Origin: CAVRTM01 sp963696105
Lineage (GTDB): Bacteria > Actinomycetota > Actinomycetes > Actinomycetales > Dermatophilaceae
NCBI GenBank assembly: GCA_963696105.1
Contig: CAVOIP010000001.1
Coordinates: 124,001-188,000 of the forward strand
Length of the DNA stretch: 64,000 nucleotides
Direction of reading: 5' to 3'
Shown: positions 52,892-61,927 of the stretch, piece by piece
Numbering within the stretch: position 1 is the stretch's first letter
Layout of the letters: each line of letters opens with the position of its first letter
Notes under the pieces: model-generated
Told to the model about the DNA's origin: nothing
Seen by the model: only the letters and a program-made list of their open reading frames with translations
The model's database searches: none
Position numbers and translations under genes: made by a program

Positions 52892-55800
52892 TCAGCGCGC
52901 TGTGCGCACCCGGACCACGGTCGACCAGGCCGACGTCCCGGCCGTGTTCACCGCGGCCGCCCGCAGGTAGTACGTCGTCGCCGCCCGCAGGCCGGAGACG
53001 GTGTAGCCGGTCGTGCCCGGCGCCGCGGTCACCGACCTCGACGTCGCTCCGAAGAAGCTCGCGGTGCGACTGACCTGCACCACGTAGCTGTCGGTCGGCA
53101 CGGTCGCCGGGGTGCCCGGCTTCAGGGTGACGGGGACGGTGGTCCTCGTCGCGATGCCGGCCGTCAGGCCCGGCGTGGCCGGGGGCGCCATCGGCGGTGC
53201 GGAAGCACCGACCGTCGCGGTGACCCCGACCGGCGTGGAGTACGCCGAGCTGATGTTCAACATGCCGGCGACCCGGTAGTAGTAGGTCGCCCCCGACGTC
53301 ACCTTGGTGTCCGCCCAGGTTGCGGGCAGCACCCCCTTTACCGGAGAGACGGTGACCGTCTGCGCGTTGGTGAACGCGACGTTGGTGGCCCGCTGCACCG
53401 CGACCGACGTGTAGGCCGCCGCGTTCGTCCAGGACAGCGTCACCGTTCCCTGACCCCGGGCCACCGCGTACGACGCCTTCAGGCCGGTCGGGGTCGCCGG
53501 CGTGTCGAAGGCCGCGGTCTTCACGGTGTACGTGCTGCTCCAGCTGGAGTAGCCGCTCTTGGACTCGGACCGGAGCCGGTAGGAGTACGTCGTGGACTTC
53601 GTGACGCCGTTGTCGAGGAACGTCGGGCTGGTTGGCGTGACGTTCATCGTCTGCAGACCGTTGGTGAACTTGTCGTCCGTGGCCCGCTGCAGCGTCCAGT
53701 TGCTGAGGACCGGGTTGCCCGTCCCCGGCTGGGTCCAGGCCAGCGCGACCTTGGTGGCCTGTGGGCTACCGGGTTGCGTCGTCAGGCGGGTCGGGGTCGG
53801 CGGCGCCGCGTTGACGACGATGGGCCGCATGAAGTCCATCTCCTCGTGGCTGAGCATGTGGCAGTGCCACACGTACTCCCAGCCGTAGTCCTTCACCGTG
53901 TTCGGGACCGTGACGGCCTGTCCGGTCAGCGGGTCGAACGTGCTGATCGGCGAGCCGACGGGCATGGACGGGTCGATCGGCCGGATGGAGTCGGGGAGCT
54001 TGAACGGCAGGACCGGGATCTGCGGGCGCAGGGCCACGATCGTGTCCTCGAGCGGGTGCATGAGGACCGTGTCCTTCCAGCCGACCTCGCCCGGCTCGGG
54101 CGCGTACTTCGCGCCGTCCCAGCCGACACGGTTGACGAGCTGCACGTCGAACAGGTGGAAGTGCACGGGGTGGCTGTCGACGCCGTTGTGCGTGATCTTC
54201 CAGATCTGCGTGCCGTCGCCGAGGGTGCCGATCTGCGCGCCCACCTGGTGCGGGTCGAGGACTTCGGTGGCCGGCTCGGCGTAGCCGAAGGGCACCGTGG
54301 TCTGCACATTGGCGTTGGTGTTGGGCATCTCCGCGCCGAGCGTGGCGTTCATCCGGCCCCAGGTGGGGTCGAACTCCTCCACGATCGCCTTGGGCTGCAT
54401 GCCCATCGTCACCGCGCTGGTGCCGCCGACCGGGGTGAAGGTCTTCTTCGTGTCGGCGAGGTTGGTGTAGTTGTTCGAGGTTGTGCTGACCGTCGTGGTG
54501 CCGACCGCGGTCGGCGTCGTGACGCCGTTGCCGCTGGGGTCGAGCGACCAGTCGTAGCCCTGTGGCAGGGTCAGGCCGTTGTAGGCCAGCTGCGGGACGA
54601 TGGGCGCCGGCTGGTCGGCCTGGTAGGCCGTCTTCAGCGCCGCCGCCACCGCTGCCGTGGTGGTGCCGGCGCTGGTGCCCACAGCGGAGTCCACCTGGAA
54701 CTGCATGACGGTGCGGGTGTTCGGGCCGTAGCCGGGCTGCGTGGTGGGCGCGCCGCCGGAGCCCGTCTGGTCCGGGTCGCCCGTGTAGTAGTCGTTGCGC
54801 GGGTCGACCGCCGGGTCGGCGGCCGGGGCGTCGTTGTAGAGCACCAGCTTGGCGCCGTCGGGCACCTTGCTGAAGTCGACGAGGACGTCGGCGCGCTCTG
54901 CCGGCGCAAGCATCAGACCGTGGTGCAGCACGTCCAGCACGACGATGTTGCGCCGGTTGTACTCGTAGTCGACGGGCTGCGCGCTGATGGTCGCCGGCGT
55001 CGGCAGGAAGCCGCCGTCGTTGCCGACCTGCAGCATGTCCGGGCCCGCGGCGCTGCACGCGGGGACGCCGCCGTCGCGGCCGTCGTGCGGCCACGTGGCC
55101 TGCTGGGCCGCGGTGCAGCCGTTCTTCGGGTCCTTGAGGGCCGTCGGGGACGCGTCCATCATCGGCACCTCACCGGCGTCAGCGTCGTTGAGAACAAGCT
55201 TTCCGGTGGTGGCGTCCTTCTTCCACATGTCGGCGTTGCTCTTGGCGTAGAACAGCGACAGGTTCAGGTGCCGGTCGTTGCTGCCGTTGAGGATGCGCAG
55301 CCGGTAGACCTTCTGTCCGACCGTCTTCGTCGGGTACGGCGTGCCGTTGACCAGCATGGTGTCGAAGAACGACTCCATGGTCTGCGAGACGTTGCCGTCG
55401 GTGCCGTCGGCGTTCGGCCGGTCGAAGCCAGGGTTCTGGGCGTTCTCACAGGCGTTGGTCGCCGGGTCGCAGTTCGGGTCGTAGAGCGGGTTGGCGACCG
55501 GGTCGTTCTTCAGCCCGGTGAAGGGCGGCCAGAACCACGGTCCGTAGTCCCAGCGGCCCATGGCGTTCGCGCCGTTGTCGTTGGTGGGGTTCTGGTTGGT
55601 CATGTAGACGTGCGGCATCCACAGGTTGCCCTTGCCGCCCCACTTGCTCTTCTGCCAGGTCGGGTCCTCGGCAGCCAGCTGGCTGTCGTTCGGCACGAAG
55701 GTCTTGTCCTGCAGGACCAGCGGGATGGTGTCCTGCGTCGTCCTGGATGTCAGCCGTGGCCTGCTCGAACGCCTTCTCGGCGGCGTCGTGGATGATGTAC

Positions 55801-57563
55801 GGCGCCTCCTCGCCGGCGTACACGTTCAGGCGCGTGATGCCGTACGAGTGGTCGTGGAAGAACATCATCCGGGCGGACTGCTGGTTGGTGTAGTAGAAGG
55901 TCTCCGACCCGTCGCCGGGGTTGTTCGACGTGTGGGTGGCGTCCTGCTTCGCGGAAGCGTTCCCGTTCTGGTCGAACCACATGTCCGGCACGTACGAGAC
56001 CGAGACGCCCTTGGGGTAGGCGGTGTTCTCGCCGGTCGGGGTGATCCACTGGTGCGGCGTGCCGTCGCTGATCCACGGGGTCTTGCCGCCGTGCAGGTGG
56101 ATGGTCGCGCGGTTCTGGGCGTAGTCCATCGGCTTGCCCTTGGTGTTCATGCCCAGCGGACCCATGCCGGAGCCCATGACGTTGGTGTCGACCGGCAGGA
56201 ACAGGTCGCCGCAGCCGGCGGTGGTGTTGTACGCAGTGCCGTTGATGGTGCCGTTCTGTTGCGGGAGCACGGTCCGGTCGCACGAGGCGCCCTGCGACTT
56301 GGGCAGCATGTTGACGAACTTCACGCGGACCGGGTGGCCGGCCGTCGCCTCGATCATCGGGCCCATGTACTGCGGCGCGTCCGGCGCGACGTCGTTGACG
56401 CCGTTGGCGTCGGTGCCCTGGTTGAGCTGCACGTAGAGCCGGAGGGTGGTCGCCGGAAGGTCCTTGTGCAGCTGCTTCTGCACCTCGACGAGGCCGATCT
56501 CGTAGTAGTCGCTGCCCGGGAAGGTCTTCGTGTCGGGGTGCGCGACCGAGATGTACTGCCCCAGGTCGTTGGCGTTCGCGCTGCCGACGCCCGGCAGGGT
56601 GTCGACGAACTTGCGGATGCCGCTGGCGTCCAGGAAGTAGCCCGCACCGCCCTTGTCGACGGTGATGCTGTCGATGGTCCCGGAGACCGACGCGGTCGCG
56701 GCCGCGCCACTGCCGGAGGTGGTGCTGCCGAAGGTCACCGTCACGGGTTGCGACGCGTTGTAGCCCGAGCCGGCGTGGTCGATGGAGATGCCGGAGACCG
56801 CGCCGCTGCTGTCGATCATGACGGTGCCGGTGGCGACGTCGGTGCCGGTCGCGGGCGCGCTGAAGGCGACGGAGGGCGGGTTGCCGGCGTCGTAGCCCGA
56901 GCCGCCTTGCGCCACCGTCACCGCGGTCACGCCGCCGACGACGGTTGCGTGCGCGGTCGCGCCGCTGCCCCCGCCGTCAAAGGTGATCGTCGGGTTGGCG
57001 CCGTAGCCGGAGCCGCCGTCCGCCACCGTGACGCCCGTGACGACGCCGTTCTCGACCACCGCGCTCGCCGTGGCTCCGGTGCCCCTGGGGTCAGTGACCG
57101 CGACGCTCGCACCGCCAGCCGGCAAGGGGCTGTTGGCGTAGTTGGGGGTGTTGCCGAAGTAGTCCGGCTTCCCACCCGGGTCGAGCGCCGGCGCCGCAGC
57201 GGCGGCCGCGGTGCCCCGCGCCGCAGCCGGGGCGAGCCCGGCGACGGCCACGGCCCCCTTCTTGCCCTTCGCTGCGACGGCCTGGACCTGCAGCGCAGAG
57301 GCCTTGCCGTGCGCCGCGTGCTTGCGGGAGCTGCCGGTGACAGCGCGCTTGGCGTAGTCGGCGGCGGTGACCTTGCCACCGTGGCCGGCGCTCGACGGGC
57401 CGGGGCGCGGGGCGGCCGACGCGGCCTGTGCCGGCGCCGCGGGCACGGCCGACGCGGCCTGTGCCGGCGCCGCCGACACGGCCGGCGCCGCCGACAATGT
57501 CGTCGCCGCGGCGACCGCGAGCAGCCCTCCCCTCAGCGCTAGGAATCTGAACGTTCCGTGCAT
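52892..57563 (-). pseudogene. Very large secreted multicopper oxidase with GSGY repeats and fibronectin type III domains, one-base insertion
   Basis: About 1,556 residues once one inserted base near 55738 is removed (TADIQDD then DTIPLVLQDKTFVPN). In order: a signal peptide (MHGTFRFLALRGGLLAVAAA), an Ala/Pro-rich stretch, four repeats with GGSGY or similar around residues 160-310, the copper oxidase core, and three C-terminal fibronectin type III domains. All four copper motifs are present: HLHG, HDHS, HPVHFH and HCHMLSHEEMDFM, the last with a Met axial position. The protein should be extracellular and could oxidise metals such as Mn(II) or Cu(I), or phenols. GGAGG lies six bases before ATG 57563, chosen over the upstream GTG 57593. 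A two-component system is divergent from it. Confidence 0.88.
57415..57480 (-). repeat. 33-bp tandem repeat in the signal-peptide region of the oxidase
   Basis: Two 33-base copies (57415-57447 and 57448-57480) starting GCCGACGCGGCCTGTGCC differ at three positions and encode the 11-residue units in the Ala-rich stretch after the signal peptide. In-frame, so expansion would only lengthen the linker. Confidence 0.75.
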
Positions 57564-57868
57564 CTGTGCCTCCAGCTTGGGACGAGGGCGCACGTCGAGC
57601 GGCGCCGCACCGGGAAGAGGGCGTGCGGTACCGCGCGATGTGCTGAAGGGGCGCGCTCCGGTTGCCGATGGTTTGCCGGAGGCGGGTGGTCCAGGCGGAC
57701 CGTGACCGGGCGCCGTGGGAATGTGCGTCAGATGACGCCGGCACCGGCTTCGAGCTGGTCAAGCGGGAATGACGGCTCTATCGGTGACCTCCGTGAGGCG
57801 AGGTGTTCGTGGAATGCACGAACTGTGCGCGCTGCCGCGACCACGTGACCTACGGTTCGCCAGAGCCC

Positions 57869-57960
57869 TCATCCAGCTGTCATCCAGCCGTCATCCCTGC
57901 GCGCCGGAAACGGCAAGAACGCCGTCATCCACGGACACGCTGCCGTCATCGCGCCGTCAT
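57869..57960 (+). promoter_or_regulatory. Array of 11-bp-spaced TCATC repeats upstream of the response regulator
   Basis: In the 518-base gap between the oxidase and the response regulator, TCATCC recurs at 57869, 57880 and 57891 (period exactly 11), and TCAT(C) at 57925, 57946 and 57957 (steps of 21 and 11), all on one strand. Head-to-tail half-sites one helical turn apart are how OmpR/PhoB-type regulators bind. The rest of the gap contains no gene that I can support. Confidence 0.55.
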
Positions 57961-58081
57961 GAGCGCTGTCCGTGGACCGGCGAAGCGGCAGCAAGGCGGT
58001 GAAATCGTCGTGAGCCTGCGTCAACTGCATGATGTGCAGCGCGCACCTGGGCCCCAATGTTGGGCGGTCCAGAGAAGGGGG

Positions 58082-58758
58082 ATGACGTTGAGCACAGTCC
58101 TGGTCGTCGATGACGAGGAGCGGATCCGCACCCTGGTCACCCGCACGCTGACCGCAGAGGGGCACTCGGTGGACACCGCCGGCGACGGTGTCGTGGCGCT
58201 CGACCGGCTCGCCGGCCGGGGGTCGACCTGGTGCTGCTCGACCTGGTCATGCCGCGGTGCAACGGCCTGACTGTCCTGTCCTCGTTACGCCAGCGGGAGG
58301 ATGCCACCCCGGTCATCGTCCTGTCCGGTGTCACGGACGTCGGGGCCCGGGTGCAGGCCCTGGAGTGGGGCGCGGTCGACGTGGTCGCCAAGCCGTTCTC
58401 GCTGGCCGAGCTGCTCGCCCGGACCCGCCGTCACCTGGCCGCCGCGCGCACCCCCCGGGCCGACCACCGGTTCCTCATGGCGGGCGGCATCCGGCTCGAC
58501 CTCGACCGGCGGCGCGCCATCGTGGCAGATCGCGAGGTTTCCCTGACCGAGCGGGAGTTCGCGCTGCTGGCCCACCTGATGCGCCGGCGCGGGGACGTGT
58601 GCCGCCGCGAGGAGCTGCTGCACGACGTCTGGGGACTGGACTTCGACCCGGGCAGCAACGTGGTCGAGGTCTGCGTCCGCCGGCTGCGGAACAAGCTGCA
58701 GCCCGACCCTCCGATCGAGACGATCCGCCGTGTCGGCTACTGCTTCTACGGCCACTGA
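58082..58758 (+). pseudogene. OmpR-family response regulator, one-base deletion
   Basis: About 225 residues when one G is restored in the GGGGG run at 58218-58222. The receiver domain reads TVLVVDDEERIRTLVTRTL, then after the shift DLVLLDLVMPRCNG with the phospho-acceptor Asp (about residue 54), and VDVVAKPFSLAELLAR with the conserved Lys. The C-terminal winged helix shows LTEREFALLAHLMRR, VCRREELLHDVWG and NVVEVCVRRLRNKL. ATG 58082 abuts AAGGGGG; TTG 58088 has better spacing. The kinase follows 7 bases after the stop. Likely autoregulated through the upstream array. Confidence 0.88.
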
Positions 58759-58765
58759 CCGCTCC

Positions 58766-59893
58766 ATGGCCACTGACCGCACGGTCCGCAGCGACCTCTA
58801 CCACCTCTGGCTTGCCTTCGCGGCGGTGTGCACCGGGCTGATGTGGCTGTGGCCCGGACATGAGACGATCCCGTACCACGTCGCGTGGGCGGCGTTCGCG
58901 CTGCTGCACGGTCTCGGTAGCTGGCGGCTGCGCCGGGCAGTCACCGGTCTGGTGCTGGTCACCCTGGCGACCGGAGGGGTGCTTCTGGCCCGGGCGGCGA
59001 CCGGTGTCATCGCGTGGGAGGAGACAGCCGAGATCCCCCTGATGGCGCTGCTGATGGTGCTGATGGTCTGGCACGCCCAGCGCCGGCAGTCGGCCCTGGC
59101 AGCGGTGACGCTGATGGCGGCCCGGGAGCGGGAGCTGGCGCAGGACCGGGAACGGCTCACCCGGCTCACGTCGCACGAGATGCGCACCCCGCTGACCATC
59201 GCCCGCGGTTACGTCGAGATGCTGCTGGCCGGCGACCCCGACGAGGCTCGTCGCCGCGACCTGGCCGTGGTCGACGACGAGCTGGACCGGCTGACGCGGG
59301 TCGCCGAGCGGCTCGTGCGCGCCATCCGGCTTCAGGGTGACGCGGACGTCGAGCAGGTGGACCTGGACCTCGTGCTGCATCAGACCGCGGAGCGCTGGGC
59401 GCCGGTGGCGCAGCGGCGGTGGGTGGTCGACGCGCATGCGGGCCCCTACGACGGTTCCGTGGAGCGGATGCGTGCGAGCCTGGACACGTTGATCGAGAAC
59501 GCCCTGCGCTACACCGTCACCGGGGACGTCATCCGACTGACCGGCTCCCGGGACCGCGGCGTCGTGACGGTCGGTGTCGCCGACTCCGGCGCCGGCCTCA
59601 GCCCGGCGCAGATCGAGGCCATCAACGGCACGGACCACCTCCTCGCGCGGACCCCGAGGGACGCCCTGTCCCAGACCGGGCTCGGACTCGGGCTGGTCCG
59701 CGGGGTGGTGGCGGCCCGCGGTGGCCAGCTGGTGGCCGGCACCGCGCCCGAGGGGGGCGCGCTGCTGCTCATGCAGTTCCCCGTCAGCGCCCCAGTGGGA
59801 CCGCTGCTGGGCGTGGGGGCCGACGGGGCCACGGCCGGGCTGGTTGCCCCGCGGGGCGCCGCGGGCCGCGGTGACGTCCTGCTGCTCCCGTGA
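58766..59893 (+). CDS. Sensor histidine kinase
   Basis: A 375-residue membrane kinase, partner of the regulator just upstream. Three or four hydrophobic segments occupy residues about 12-105 with hardly any external loop, so it may sense within the membrane. The dimerisation box is LTSHEMRTPLTIARGYVEM with phospho-accepting His137; then the N box ENALRYTV, G1 box VADSGAGLS and G2 box TGLGLGLVRGVV. The C-terminal 40 or so residues are Gly/Ala-rich. A hairpin follows at 59945. The signal is unknown; metal or envelope stress would suit the neighbours. Confidence 0.92.
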   Translation: MATDRTVRSDLYHLWLAFAAVCTGLMWLWPGHETIPYHVAWAAFALLHGLGSWRLRRAVTGLVLVTLATGGVLLARAATGVIAWEETAEIPLMALLMVLMVWHAQRRQSALAAVTLMAARERELAQDRERLTRLTSHEMRTPLTIARGYVEMLLAGDPDEARRRDLAVVDDELDRLTRVAERLVRAIRLQGDADVEQVDLDLVLHQTAERWAPVAQRRWVVDAHAGPYDGSVERMRASLDTLIENALRYTVTGDVIRLTGSRDRGVVTVGVADSGAGLSPAQIEAINGTDHLLARTPRDALSQTGLGLGLVRGVVAARGGQLVAGTAPEGGALLLMQFPVSAPVGPLLGVGADGATAGLVAPRGAAGRGDVLLLP

Positions 59894-59944
59894 CGGCTCC
59901 GACCCGGGGACGTCGCGCAGCAGGGCGGGTGCAAGCGCGACGAG

Positions 59945-59970
59945 GAGGCCGGCGCCGAGGCGCCGGCCTC
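59945..59970 (+). terminator. 11-bp hairpin after the histidine kinase
   Basis: GAGGCCGGCGC and GCGCCGGCCTC pair around CGAG, about 50 bases after the kinase stop. Confidence 0.65.
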
Positions 59971-59996
59971 GAGGGGTGCTCTGGTCGGGATCCTCA

Positions 59997-60021
59997 TGTT
60001 CACCGGACGTTTCCGTGAACA
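59997..60021. promoter_or_regulatory. TGTTCAC-N11-GTGAACA site, resembles a PHO box
   Basis: Seven-base inverted arms. Within it GTTCACC is followed 11 bases later by GTTTCCG, resembling the direct repeats bound by actinobacterial PhoP (GTTCACC type). It lies about 60 bases before the phosphatase-family gene. Confidence 0.4.
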
Positions 60022-60083
60022 CCATGCGGCCCTGATAGACCCAGCGTGCGCGCGGCCACCGTGGACGCGTCGAGAAGGGAACC

Positions 60084-61803
60084 ATGAGACGTCGTTCCAT
60101 CGCCCTGACCGCTGGCGTGAGCCTCGGCCTGCTGGGATCCGGTGCCGCGCTGGCGGCCGCGACCGCGACCGCGGCCGCGCACACCCCCCACGTCAAGCAC
60201 GTCCTGCTGCTGTCCGTGGACGGGCTGCACCAGAGCGATCTTGCCCGCTATGTCAGTCAGCATCCGCACTCCGCGTTGGCCACTCTGGTTGGCCAGGGCA
60301 CCGAGTACACCCGTGCGCAGACCACGTTTCCGTCCGACTCGTTCCCCGGAATGGTCGCTCAGCTGACCGGCGGCGGCCCTGGCACGACGAACGTCTACTA
60401 CGACGACACCTACAACCACGCGCTGCTGCCCGCCGGCACGCTCGACTGCTCAACGGCCGCGCGTGGCACCGAGGTCCCGTGGACCGAGGCGGTTGACAGG
60501 TCCCAGAACCCGATTGCTCTCGACGCCGGTCAGAAGATCAGCGACCCCGCGCTGACGAGCTTGAAGAGCAACACGATGGCGCAGACGCTGGCGAGCTCGG
60601 CCGCGATCACGAAGGCCATCCTGACGATGACGCCGACGCCGCAGTCGCTGCTGGACCCGGCCGCGCTTGCCGGTCAACCCGGCGTCCTGCACGCCGGTGT
60701 ACCCGCACAACGACCTCAGGGTGAACACCGTGTTCGAGGTCGCCCGCGCGCACGGGCTGCGGACGGCGTGGGCGGACAAGCACCCGGCATACGAGATCCT
60801 CGGCGGCCCCTCGGGGACCGGCGTGCAGGATCTGTTCACCCCGGAGATCAACGGCGTCGCGGACTCCTCCGGCGACGACTGGAGCACGGACAACGCCTTG
60901 ACGCACGAGTACGACAGCTTCAAGGTCGCCGCGGTCCTCAACGAGATCGACGGCCTGGACCACTCCGGCCGGCGCAAGGTCGGCACGCCCGCGGTGTTCG
61001 GCATGAACTTCCAGACCGTGTCCACCGCGCAGAAGCTGCCGACGTCCGACGGCCTGGCCGGCGGCTACAACCCCGACGGCTCACCCGGGCCGCTGCTCTC
61101 ACGGGCGATGGACGACATCAACGCCCAGGTCGGCAGCCTCCGCAACGAGATCCACAAGAAGGGGCTCGACTCCAGCACGACGATCATCCTCTCGGCCAAG
61201 CACGGCCAGTCGCCGACGAACCCCACGGCGCTGCGCCGGGTCGACGACGCCAAGATCGTCGACCACATCAACGCCGCGTGGGCCTCGACCCACCCGAAGG
61301 CCGCACCACTGGTCACGTTCAGCGTCAACGACGACGGCATGCTCATGTGGCTCTCTGACCGCAGCCGGGCCGCTCTCGCGTTCGCCAAGGGCTACCTGCT
61401 CACTCACTCCGCCCCGGCGAACAGGACCGGTGACCCGAAGGGCAGGTACTCCGCCACCGTGACGTCCTCGGGCCTGAGCAAGGTGTACACCGGGGCTGCG
61501 GTCGACAGCTTGCTCGGCGCGCCCAGCGGTGACAGCCACGCACCCGACCTGGTCGGCATCGCCCGGTACGGCGTCGTGTACACCGGCAACGTGAAGAAGG
61601 TCGCCGAGCACGGCGGCGACGCGGCTGCCGACCGCAACGTTCCGCTGGTGGTCTCCGGCGCCGGTGCGCCCCGCCACCTGGTGAGCTCGGCCCGGGTGCA
61701 GACCACCCAGATCGCGCCGAGCATCCTGCAGCTCCTCGGCCTGGACCCGCATGCGCTGCAGGCGGTGCGGATCGAGCACACCCGGGTGCTGCCGAAGCTG
61801 TAG
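60084..61803 (+). pseudogene. Secreted phosphodiesterase/alkaline-phosphatase-superfamily protein, one-base insertion
   Basis: About 572 residues when one inserted T near 60668 is removed (LLDPAAL then PVNPASCTPVYPHNDLRV). The N-terminus MRRRSIALTAGVSLGLLGSG with an Ala-rich end is a signal peptide. The metal-binding start VLLLSVDGLHQSD and the nucleophile region TTFPSDSFPGM match type I phosphodiesterase/nucleotide pyrophosphatase proteins. Later, STTIILSAKHGQSPTNP carries the metal-binding His. The enzyme should act outside the cell on phosphoesters, freeing phosphate or nucleosides. A PHO-box-like site precedes it and a strong hairpin follows it. Confidence 0.87.
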
Positions 61804-61831
61804 GACGCCCAGCACCCGTCCTGGGGGTGGT

Positions 61832-61859
61832 CGCCGGTGGGGATGTCGCCCCACCGGCG
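61832..61859. terminator. 11-bp hairpin between the phosphatase-family gene and the FUSC gene
   Basis: CGCCGGTGGGG pairs perfectly with CCCCACCGGCG around ATGTCG between two convergent genes, so it may serve both. Confidence 0.75.
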
Positions 61860-61927
61860 GCCGCGCGCCGGTCTCAGCCGTCCCGTCGCGGTCGGCCGCG
61901 GGGCCGGTGCGGTTCGGCTCACCGGGT

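Noticed and set aside
52778..55795. A 1,005-codon plus-strand open frame opposite the multicopper oxidase
   Set aside because: Product is Gly/Arg/Val-rich with no domain, while the minus strand carries clear copper-binding and FnIII motifs.
56620..57080. Repeats in the multicopper oxidase as a DNA-level mobile element
   Set aside because: The GSGY units are similar at protein level but diverged in DNA sequence, so they are old domain repeats, not recent DNA duplications.
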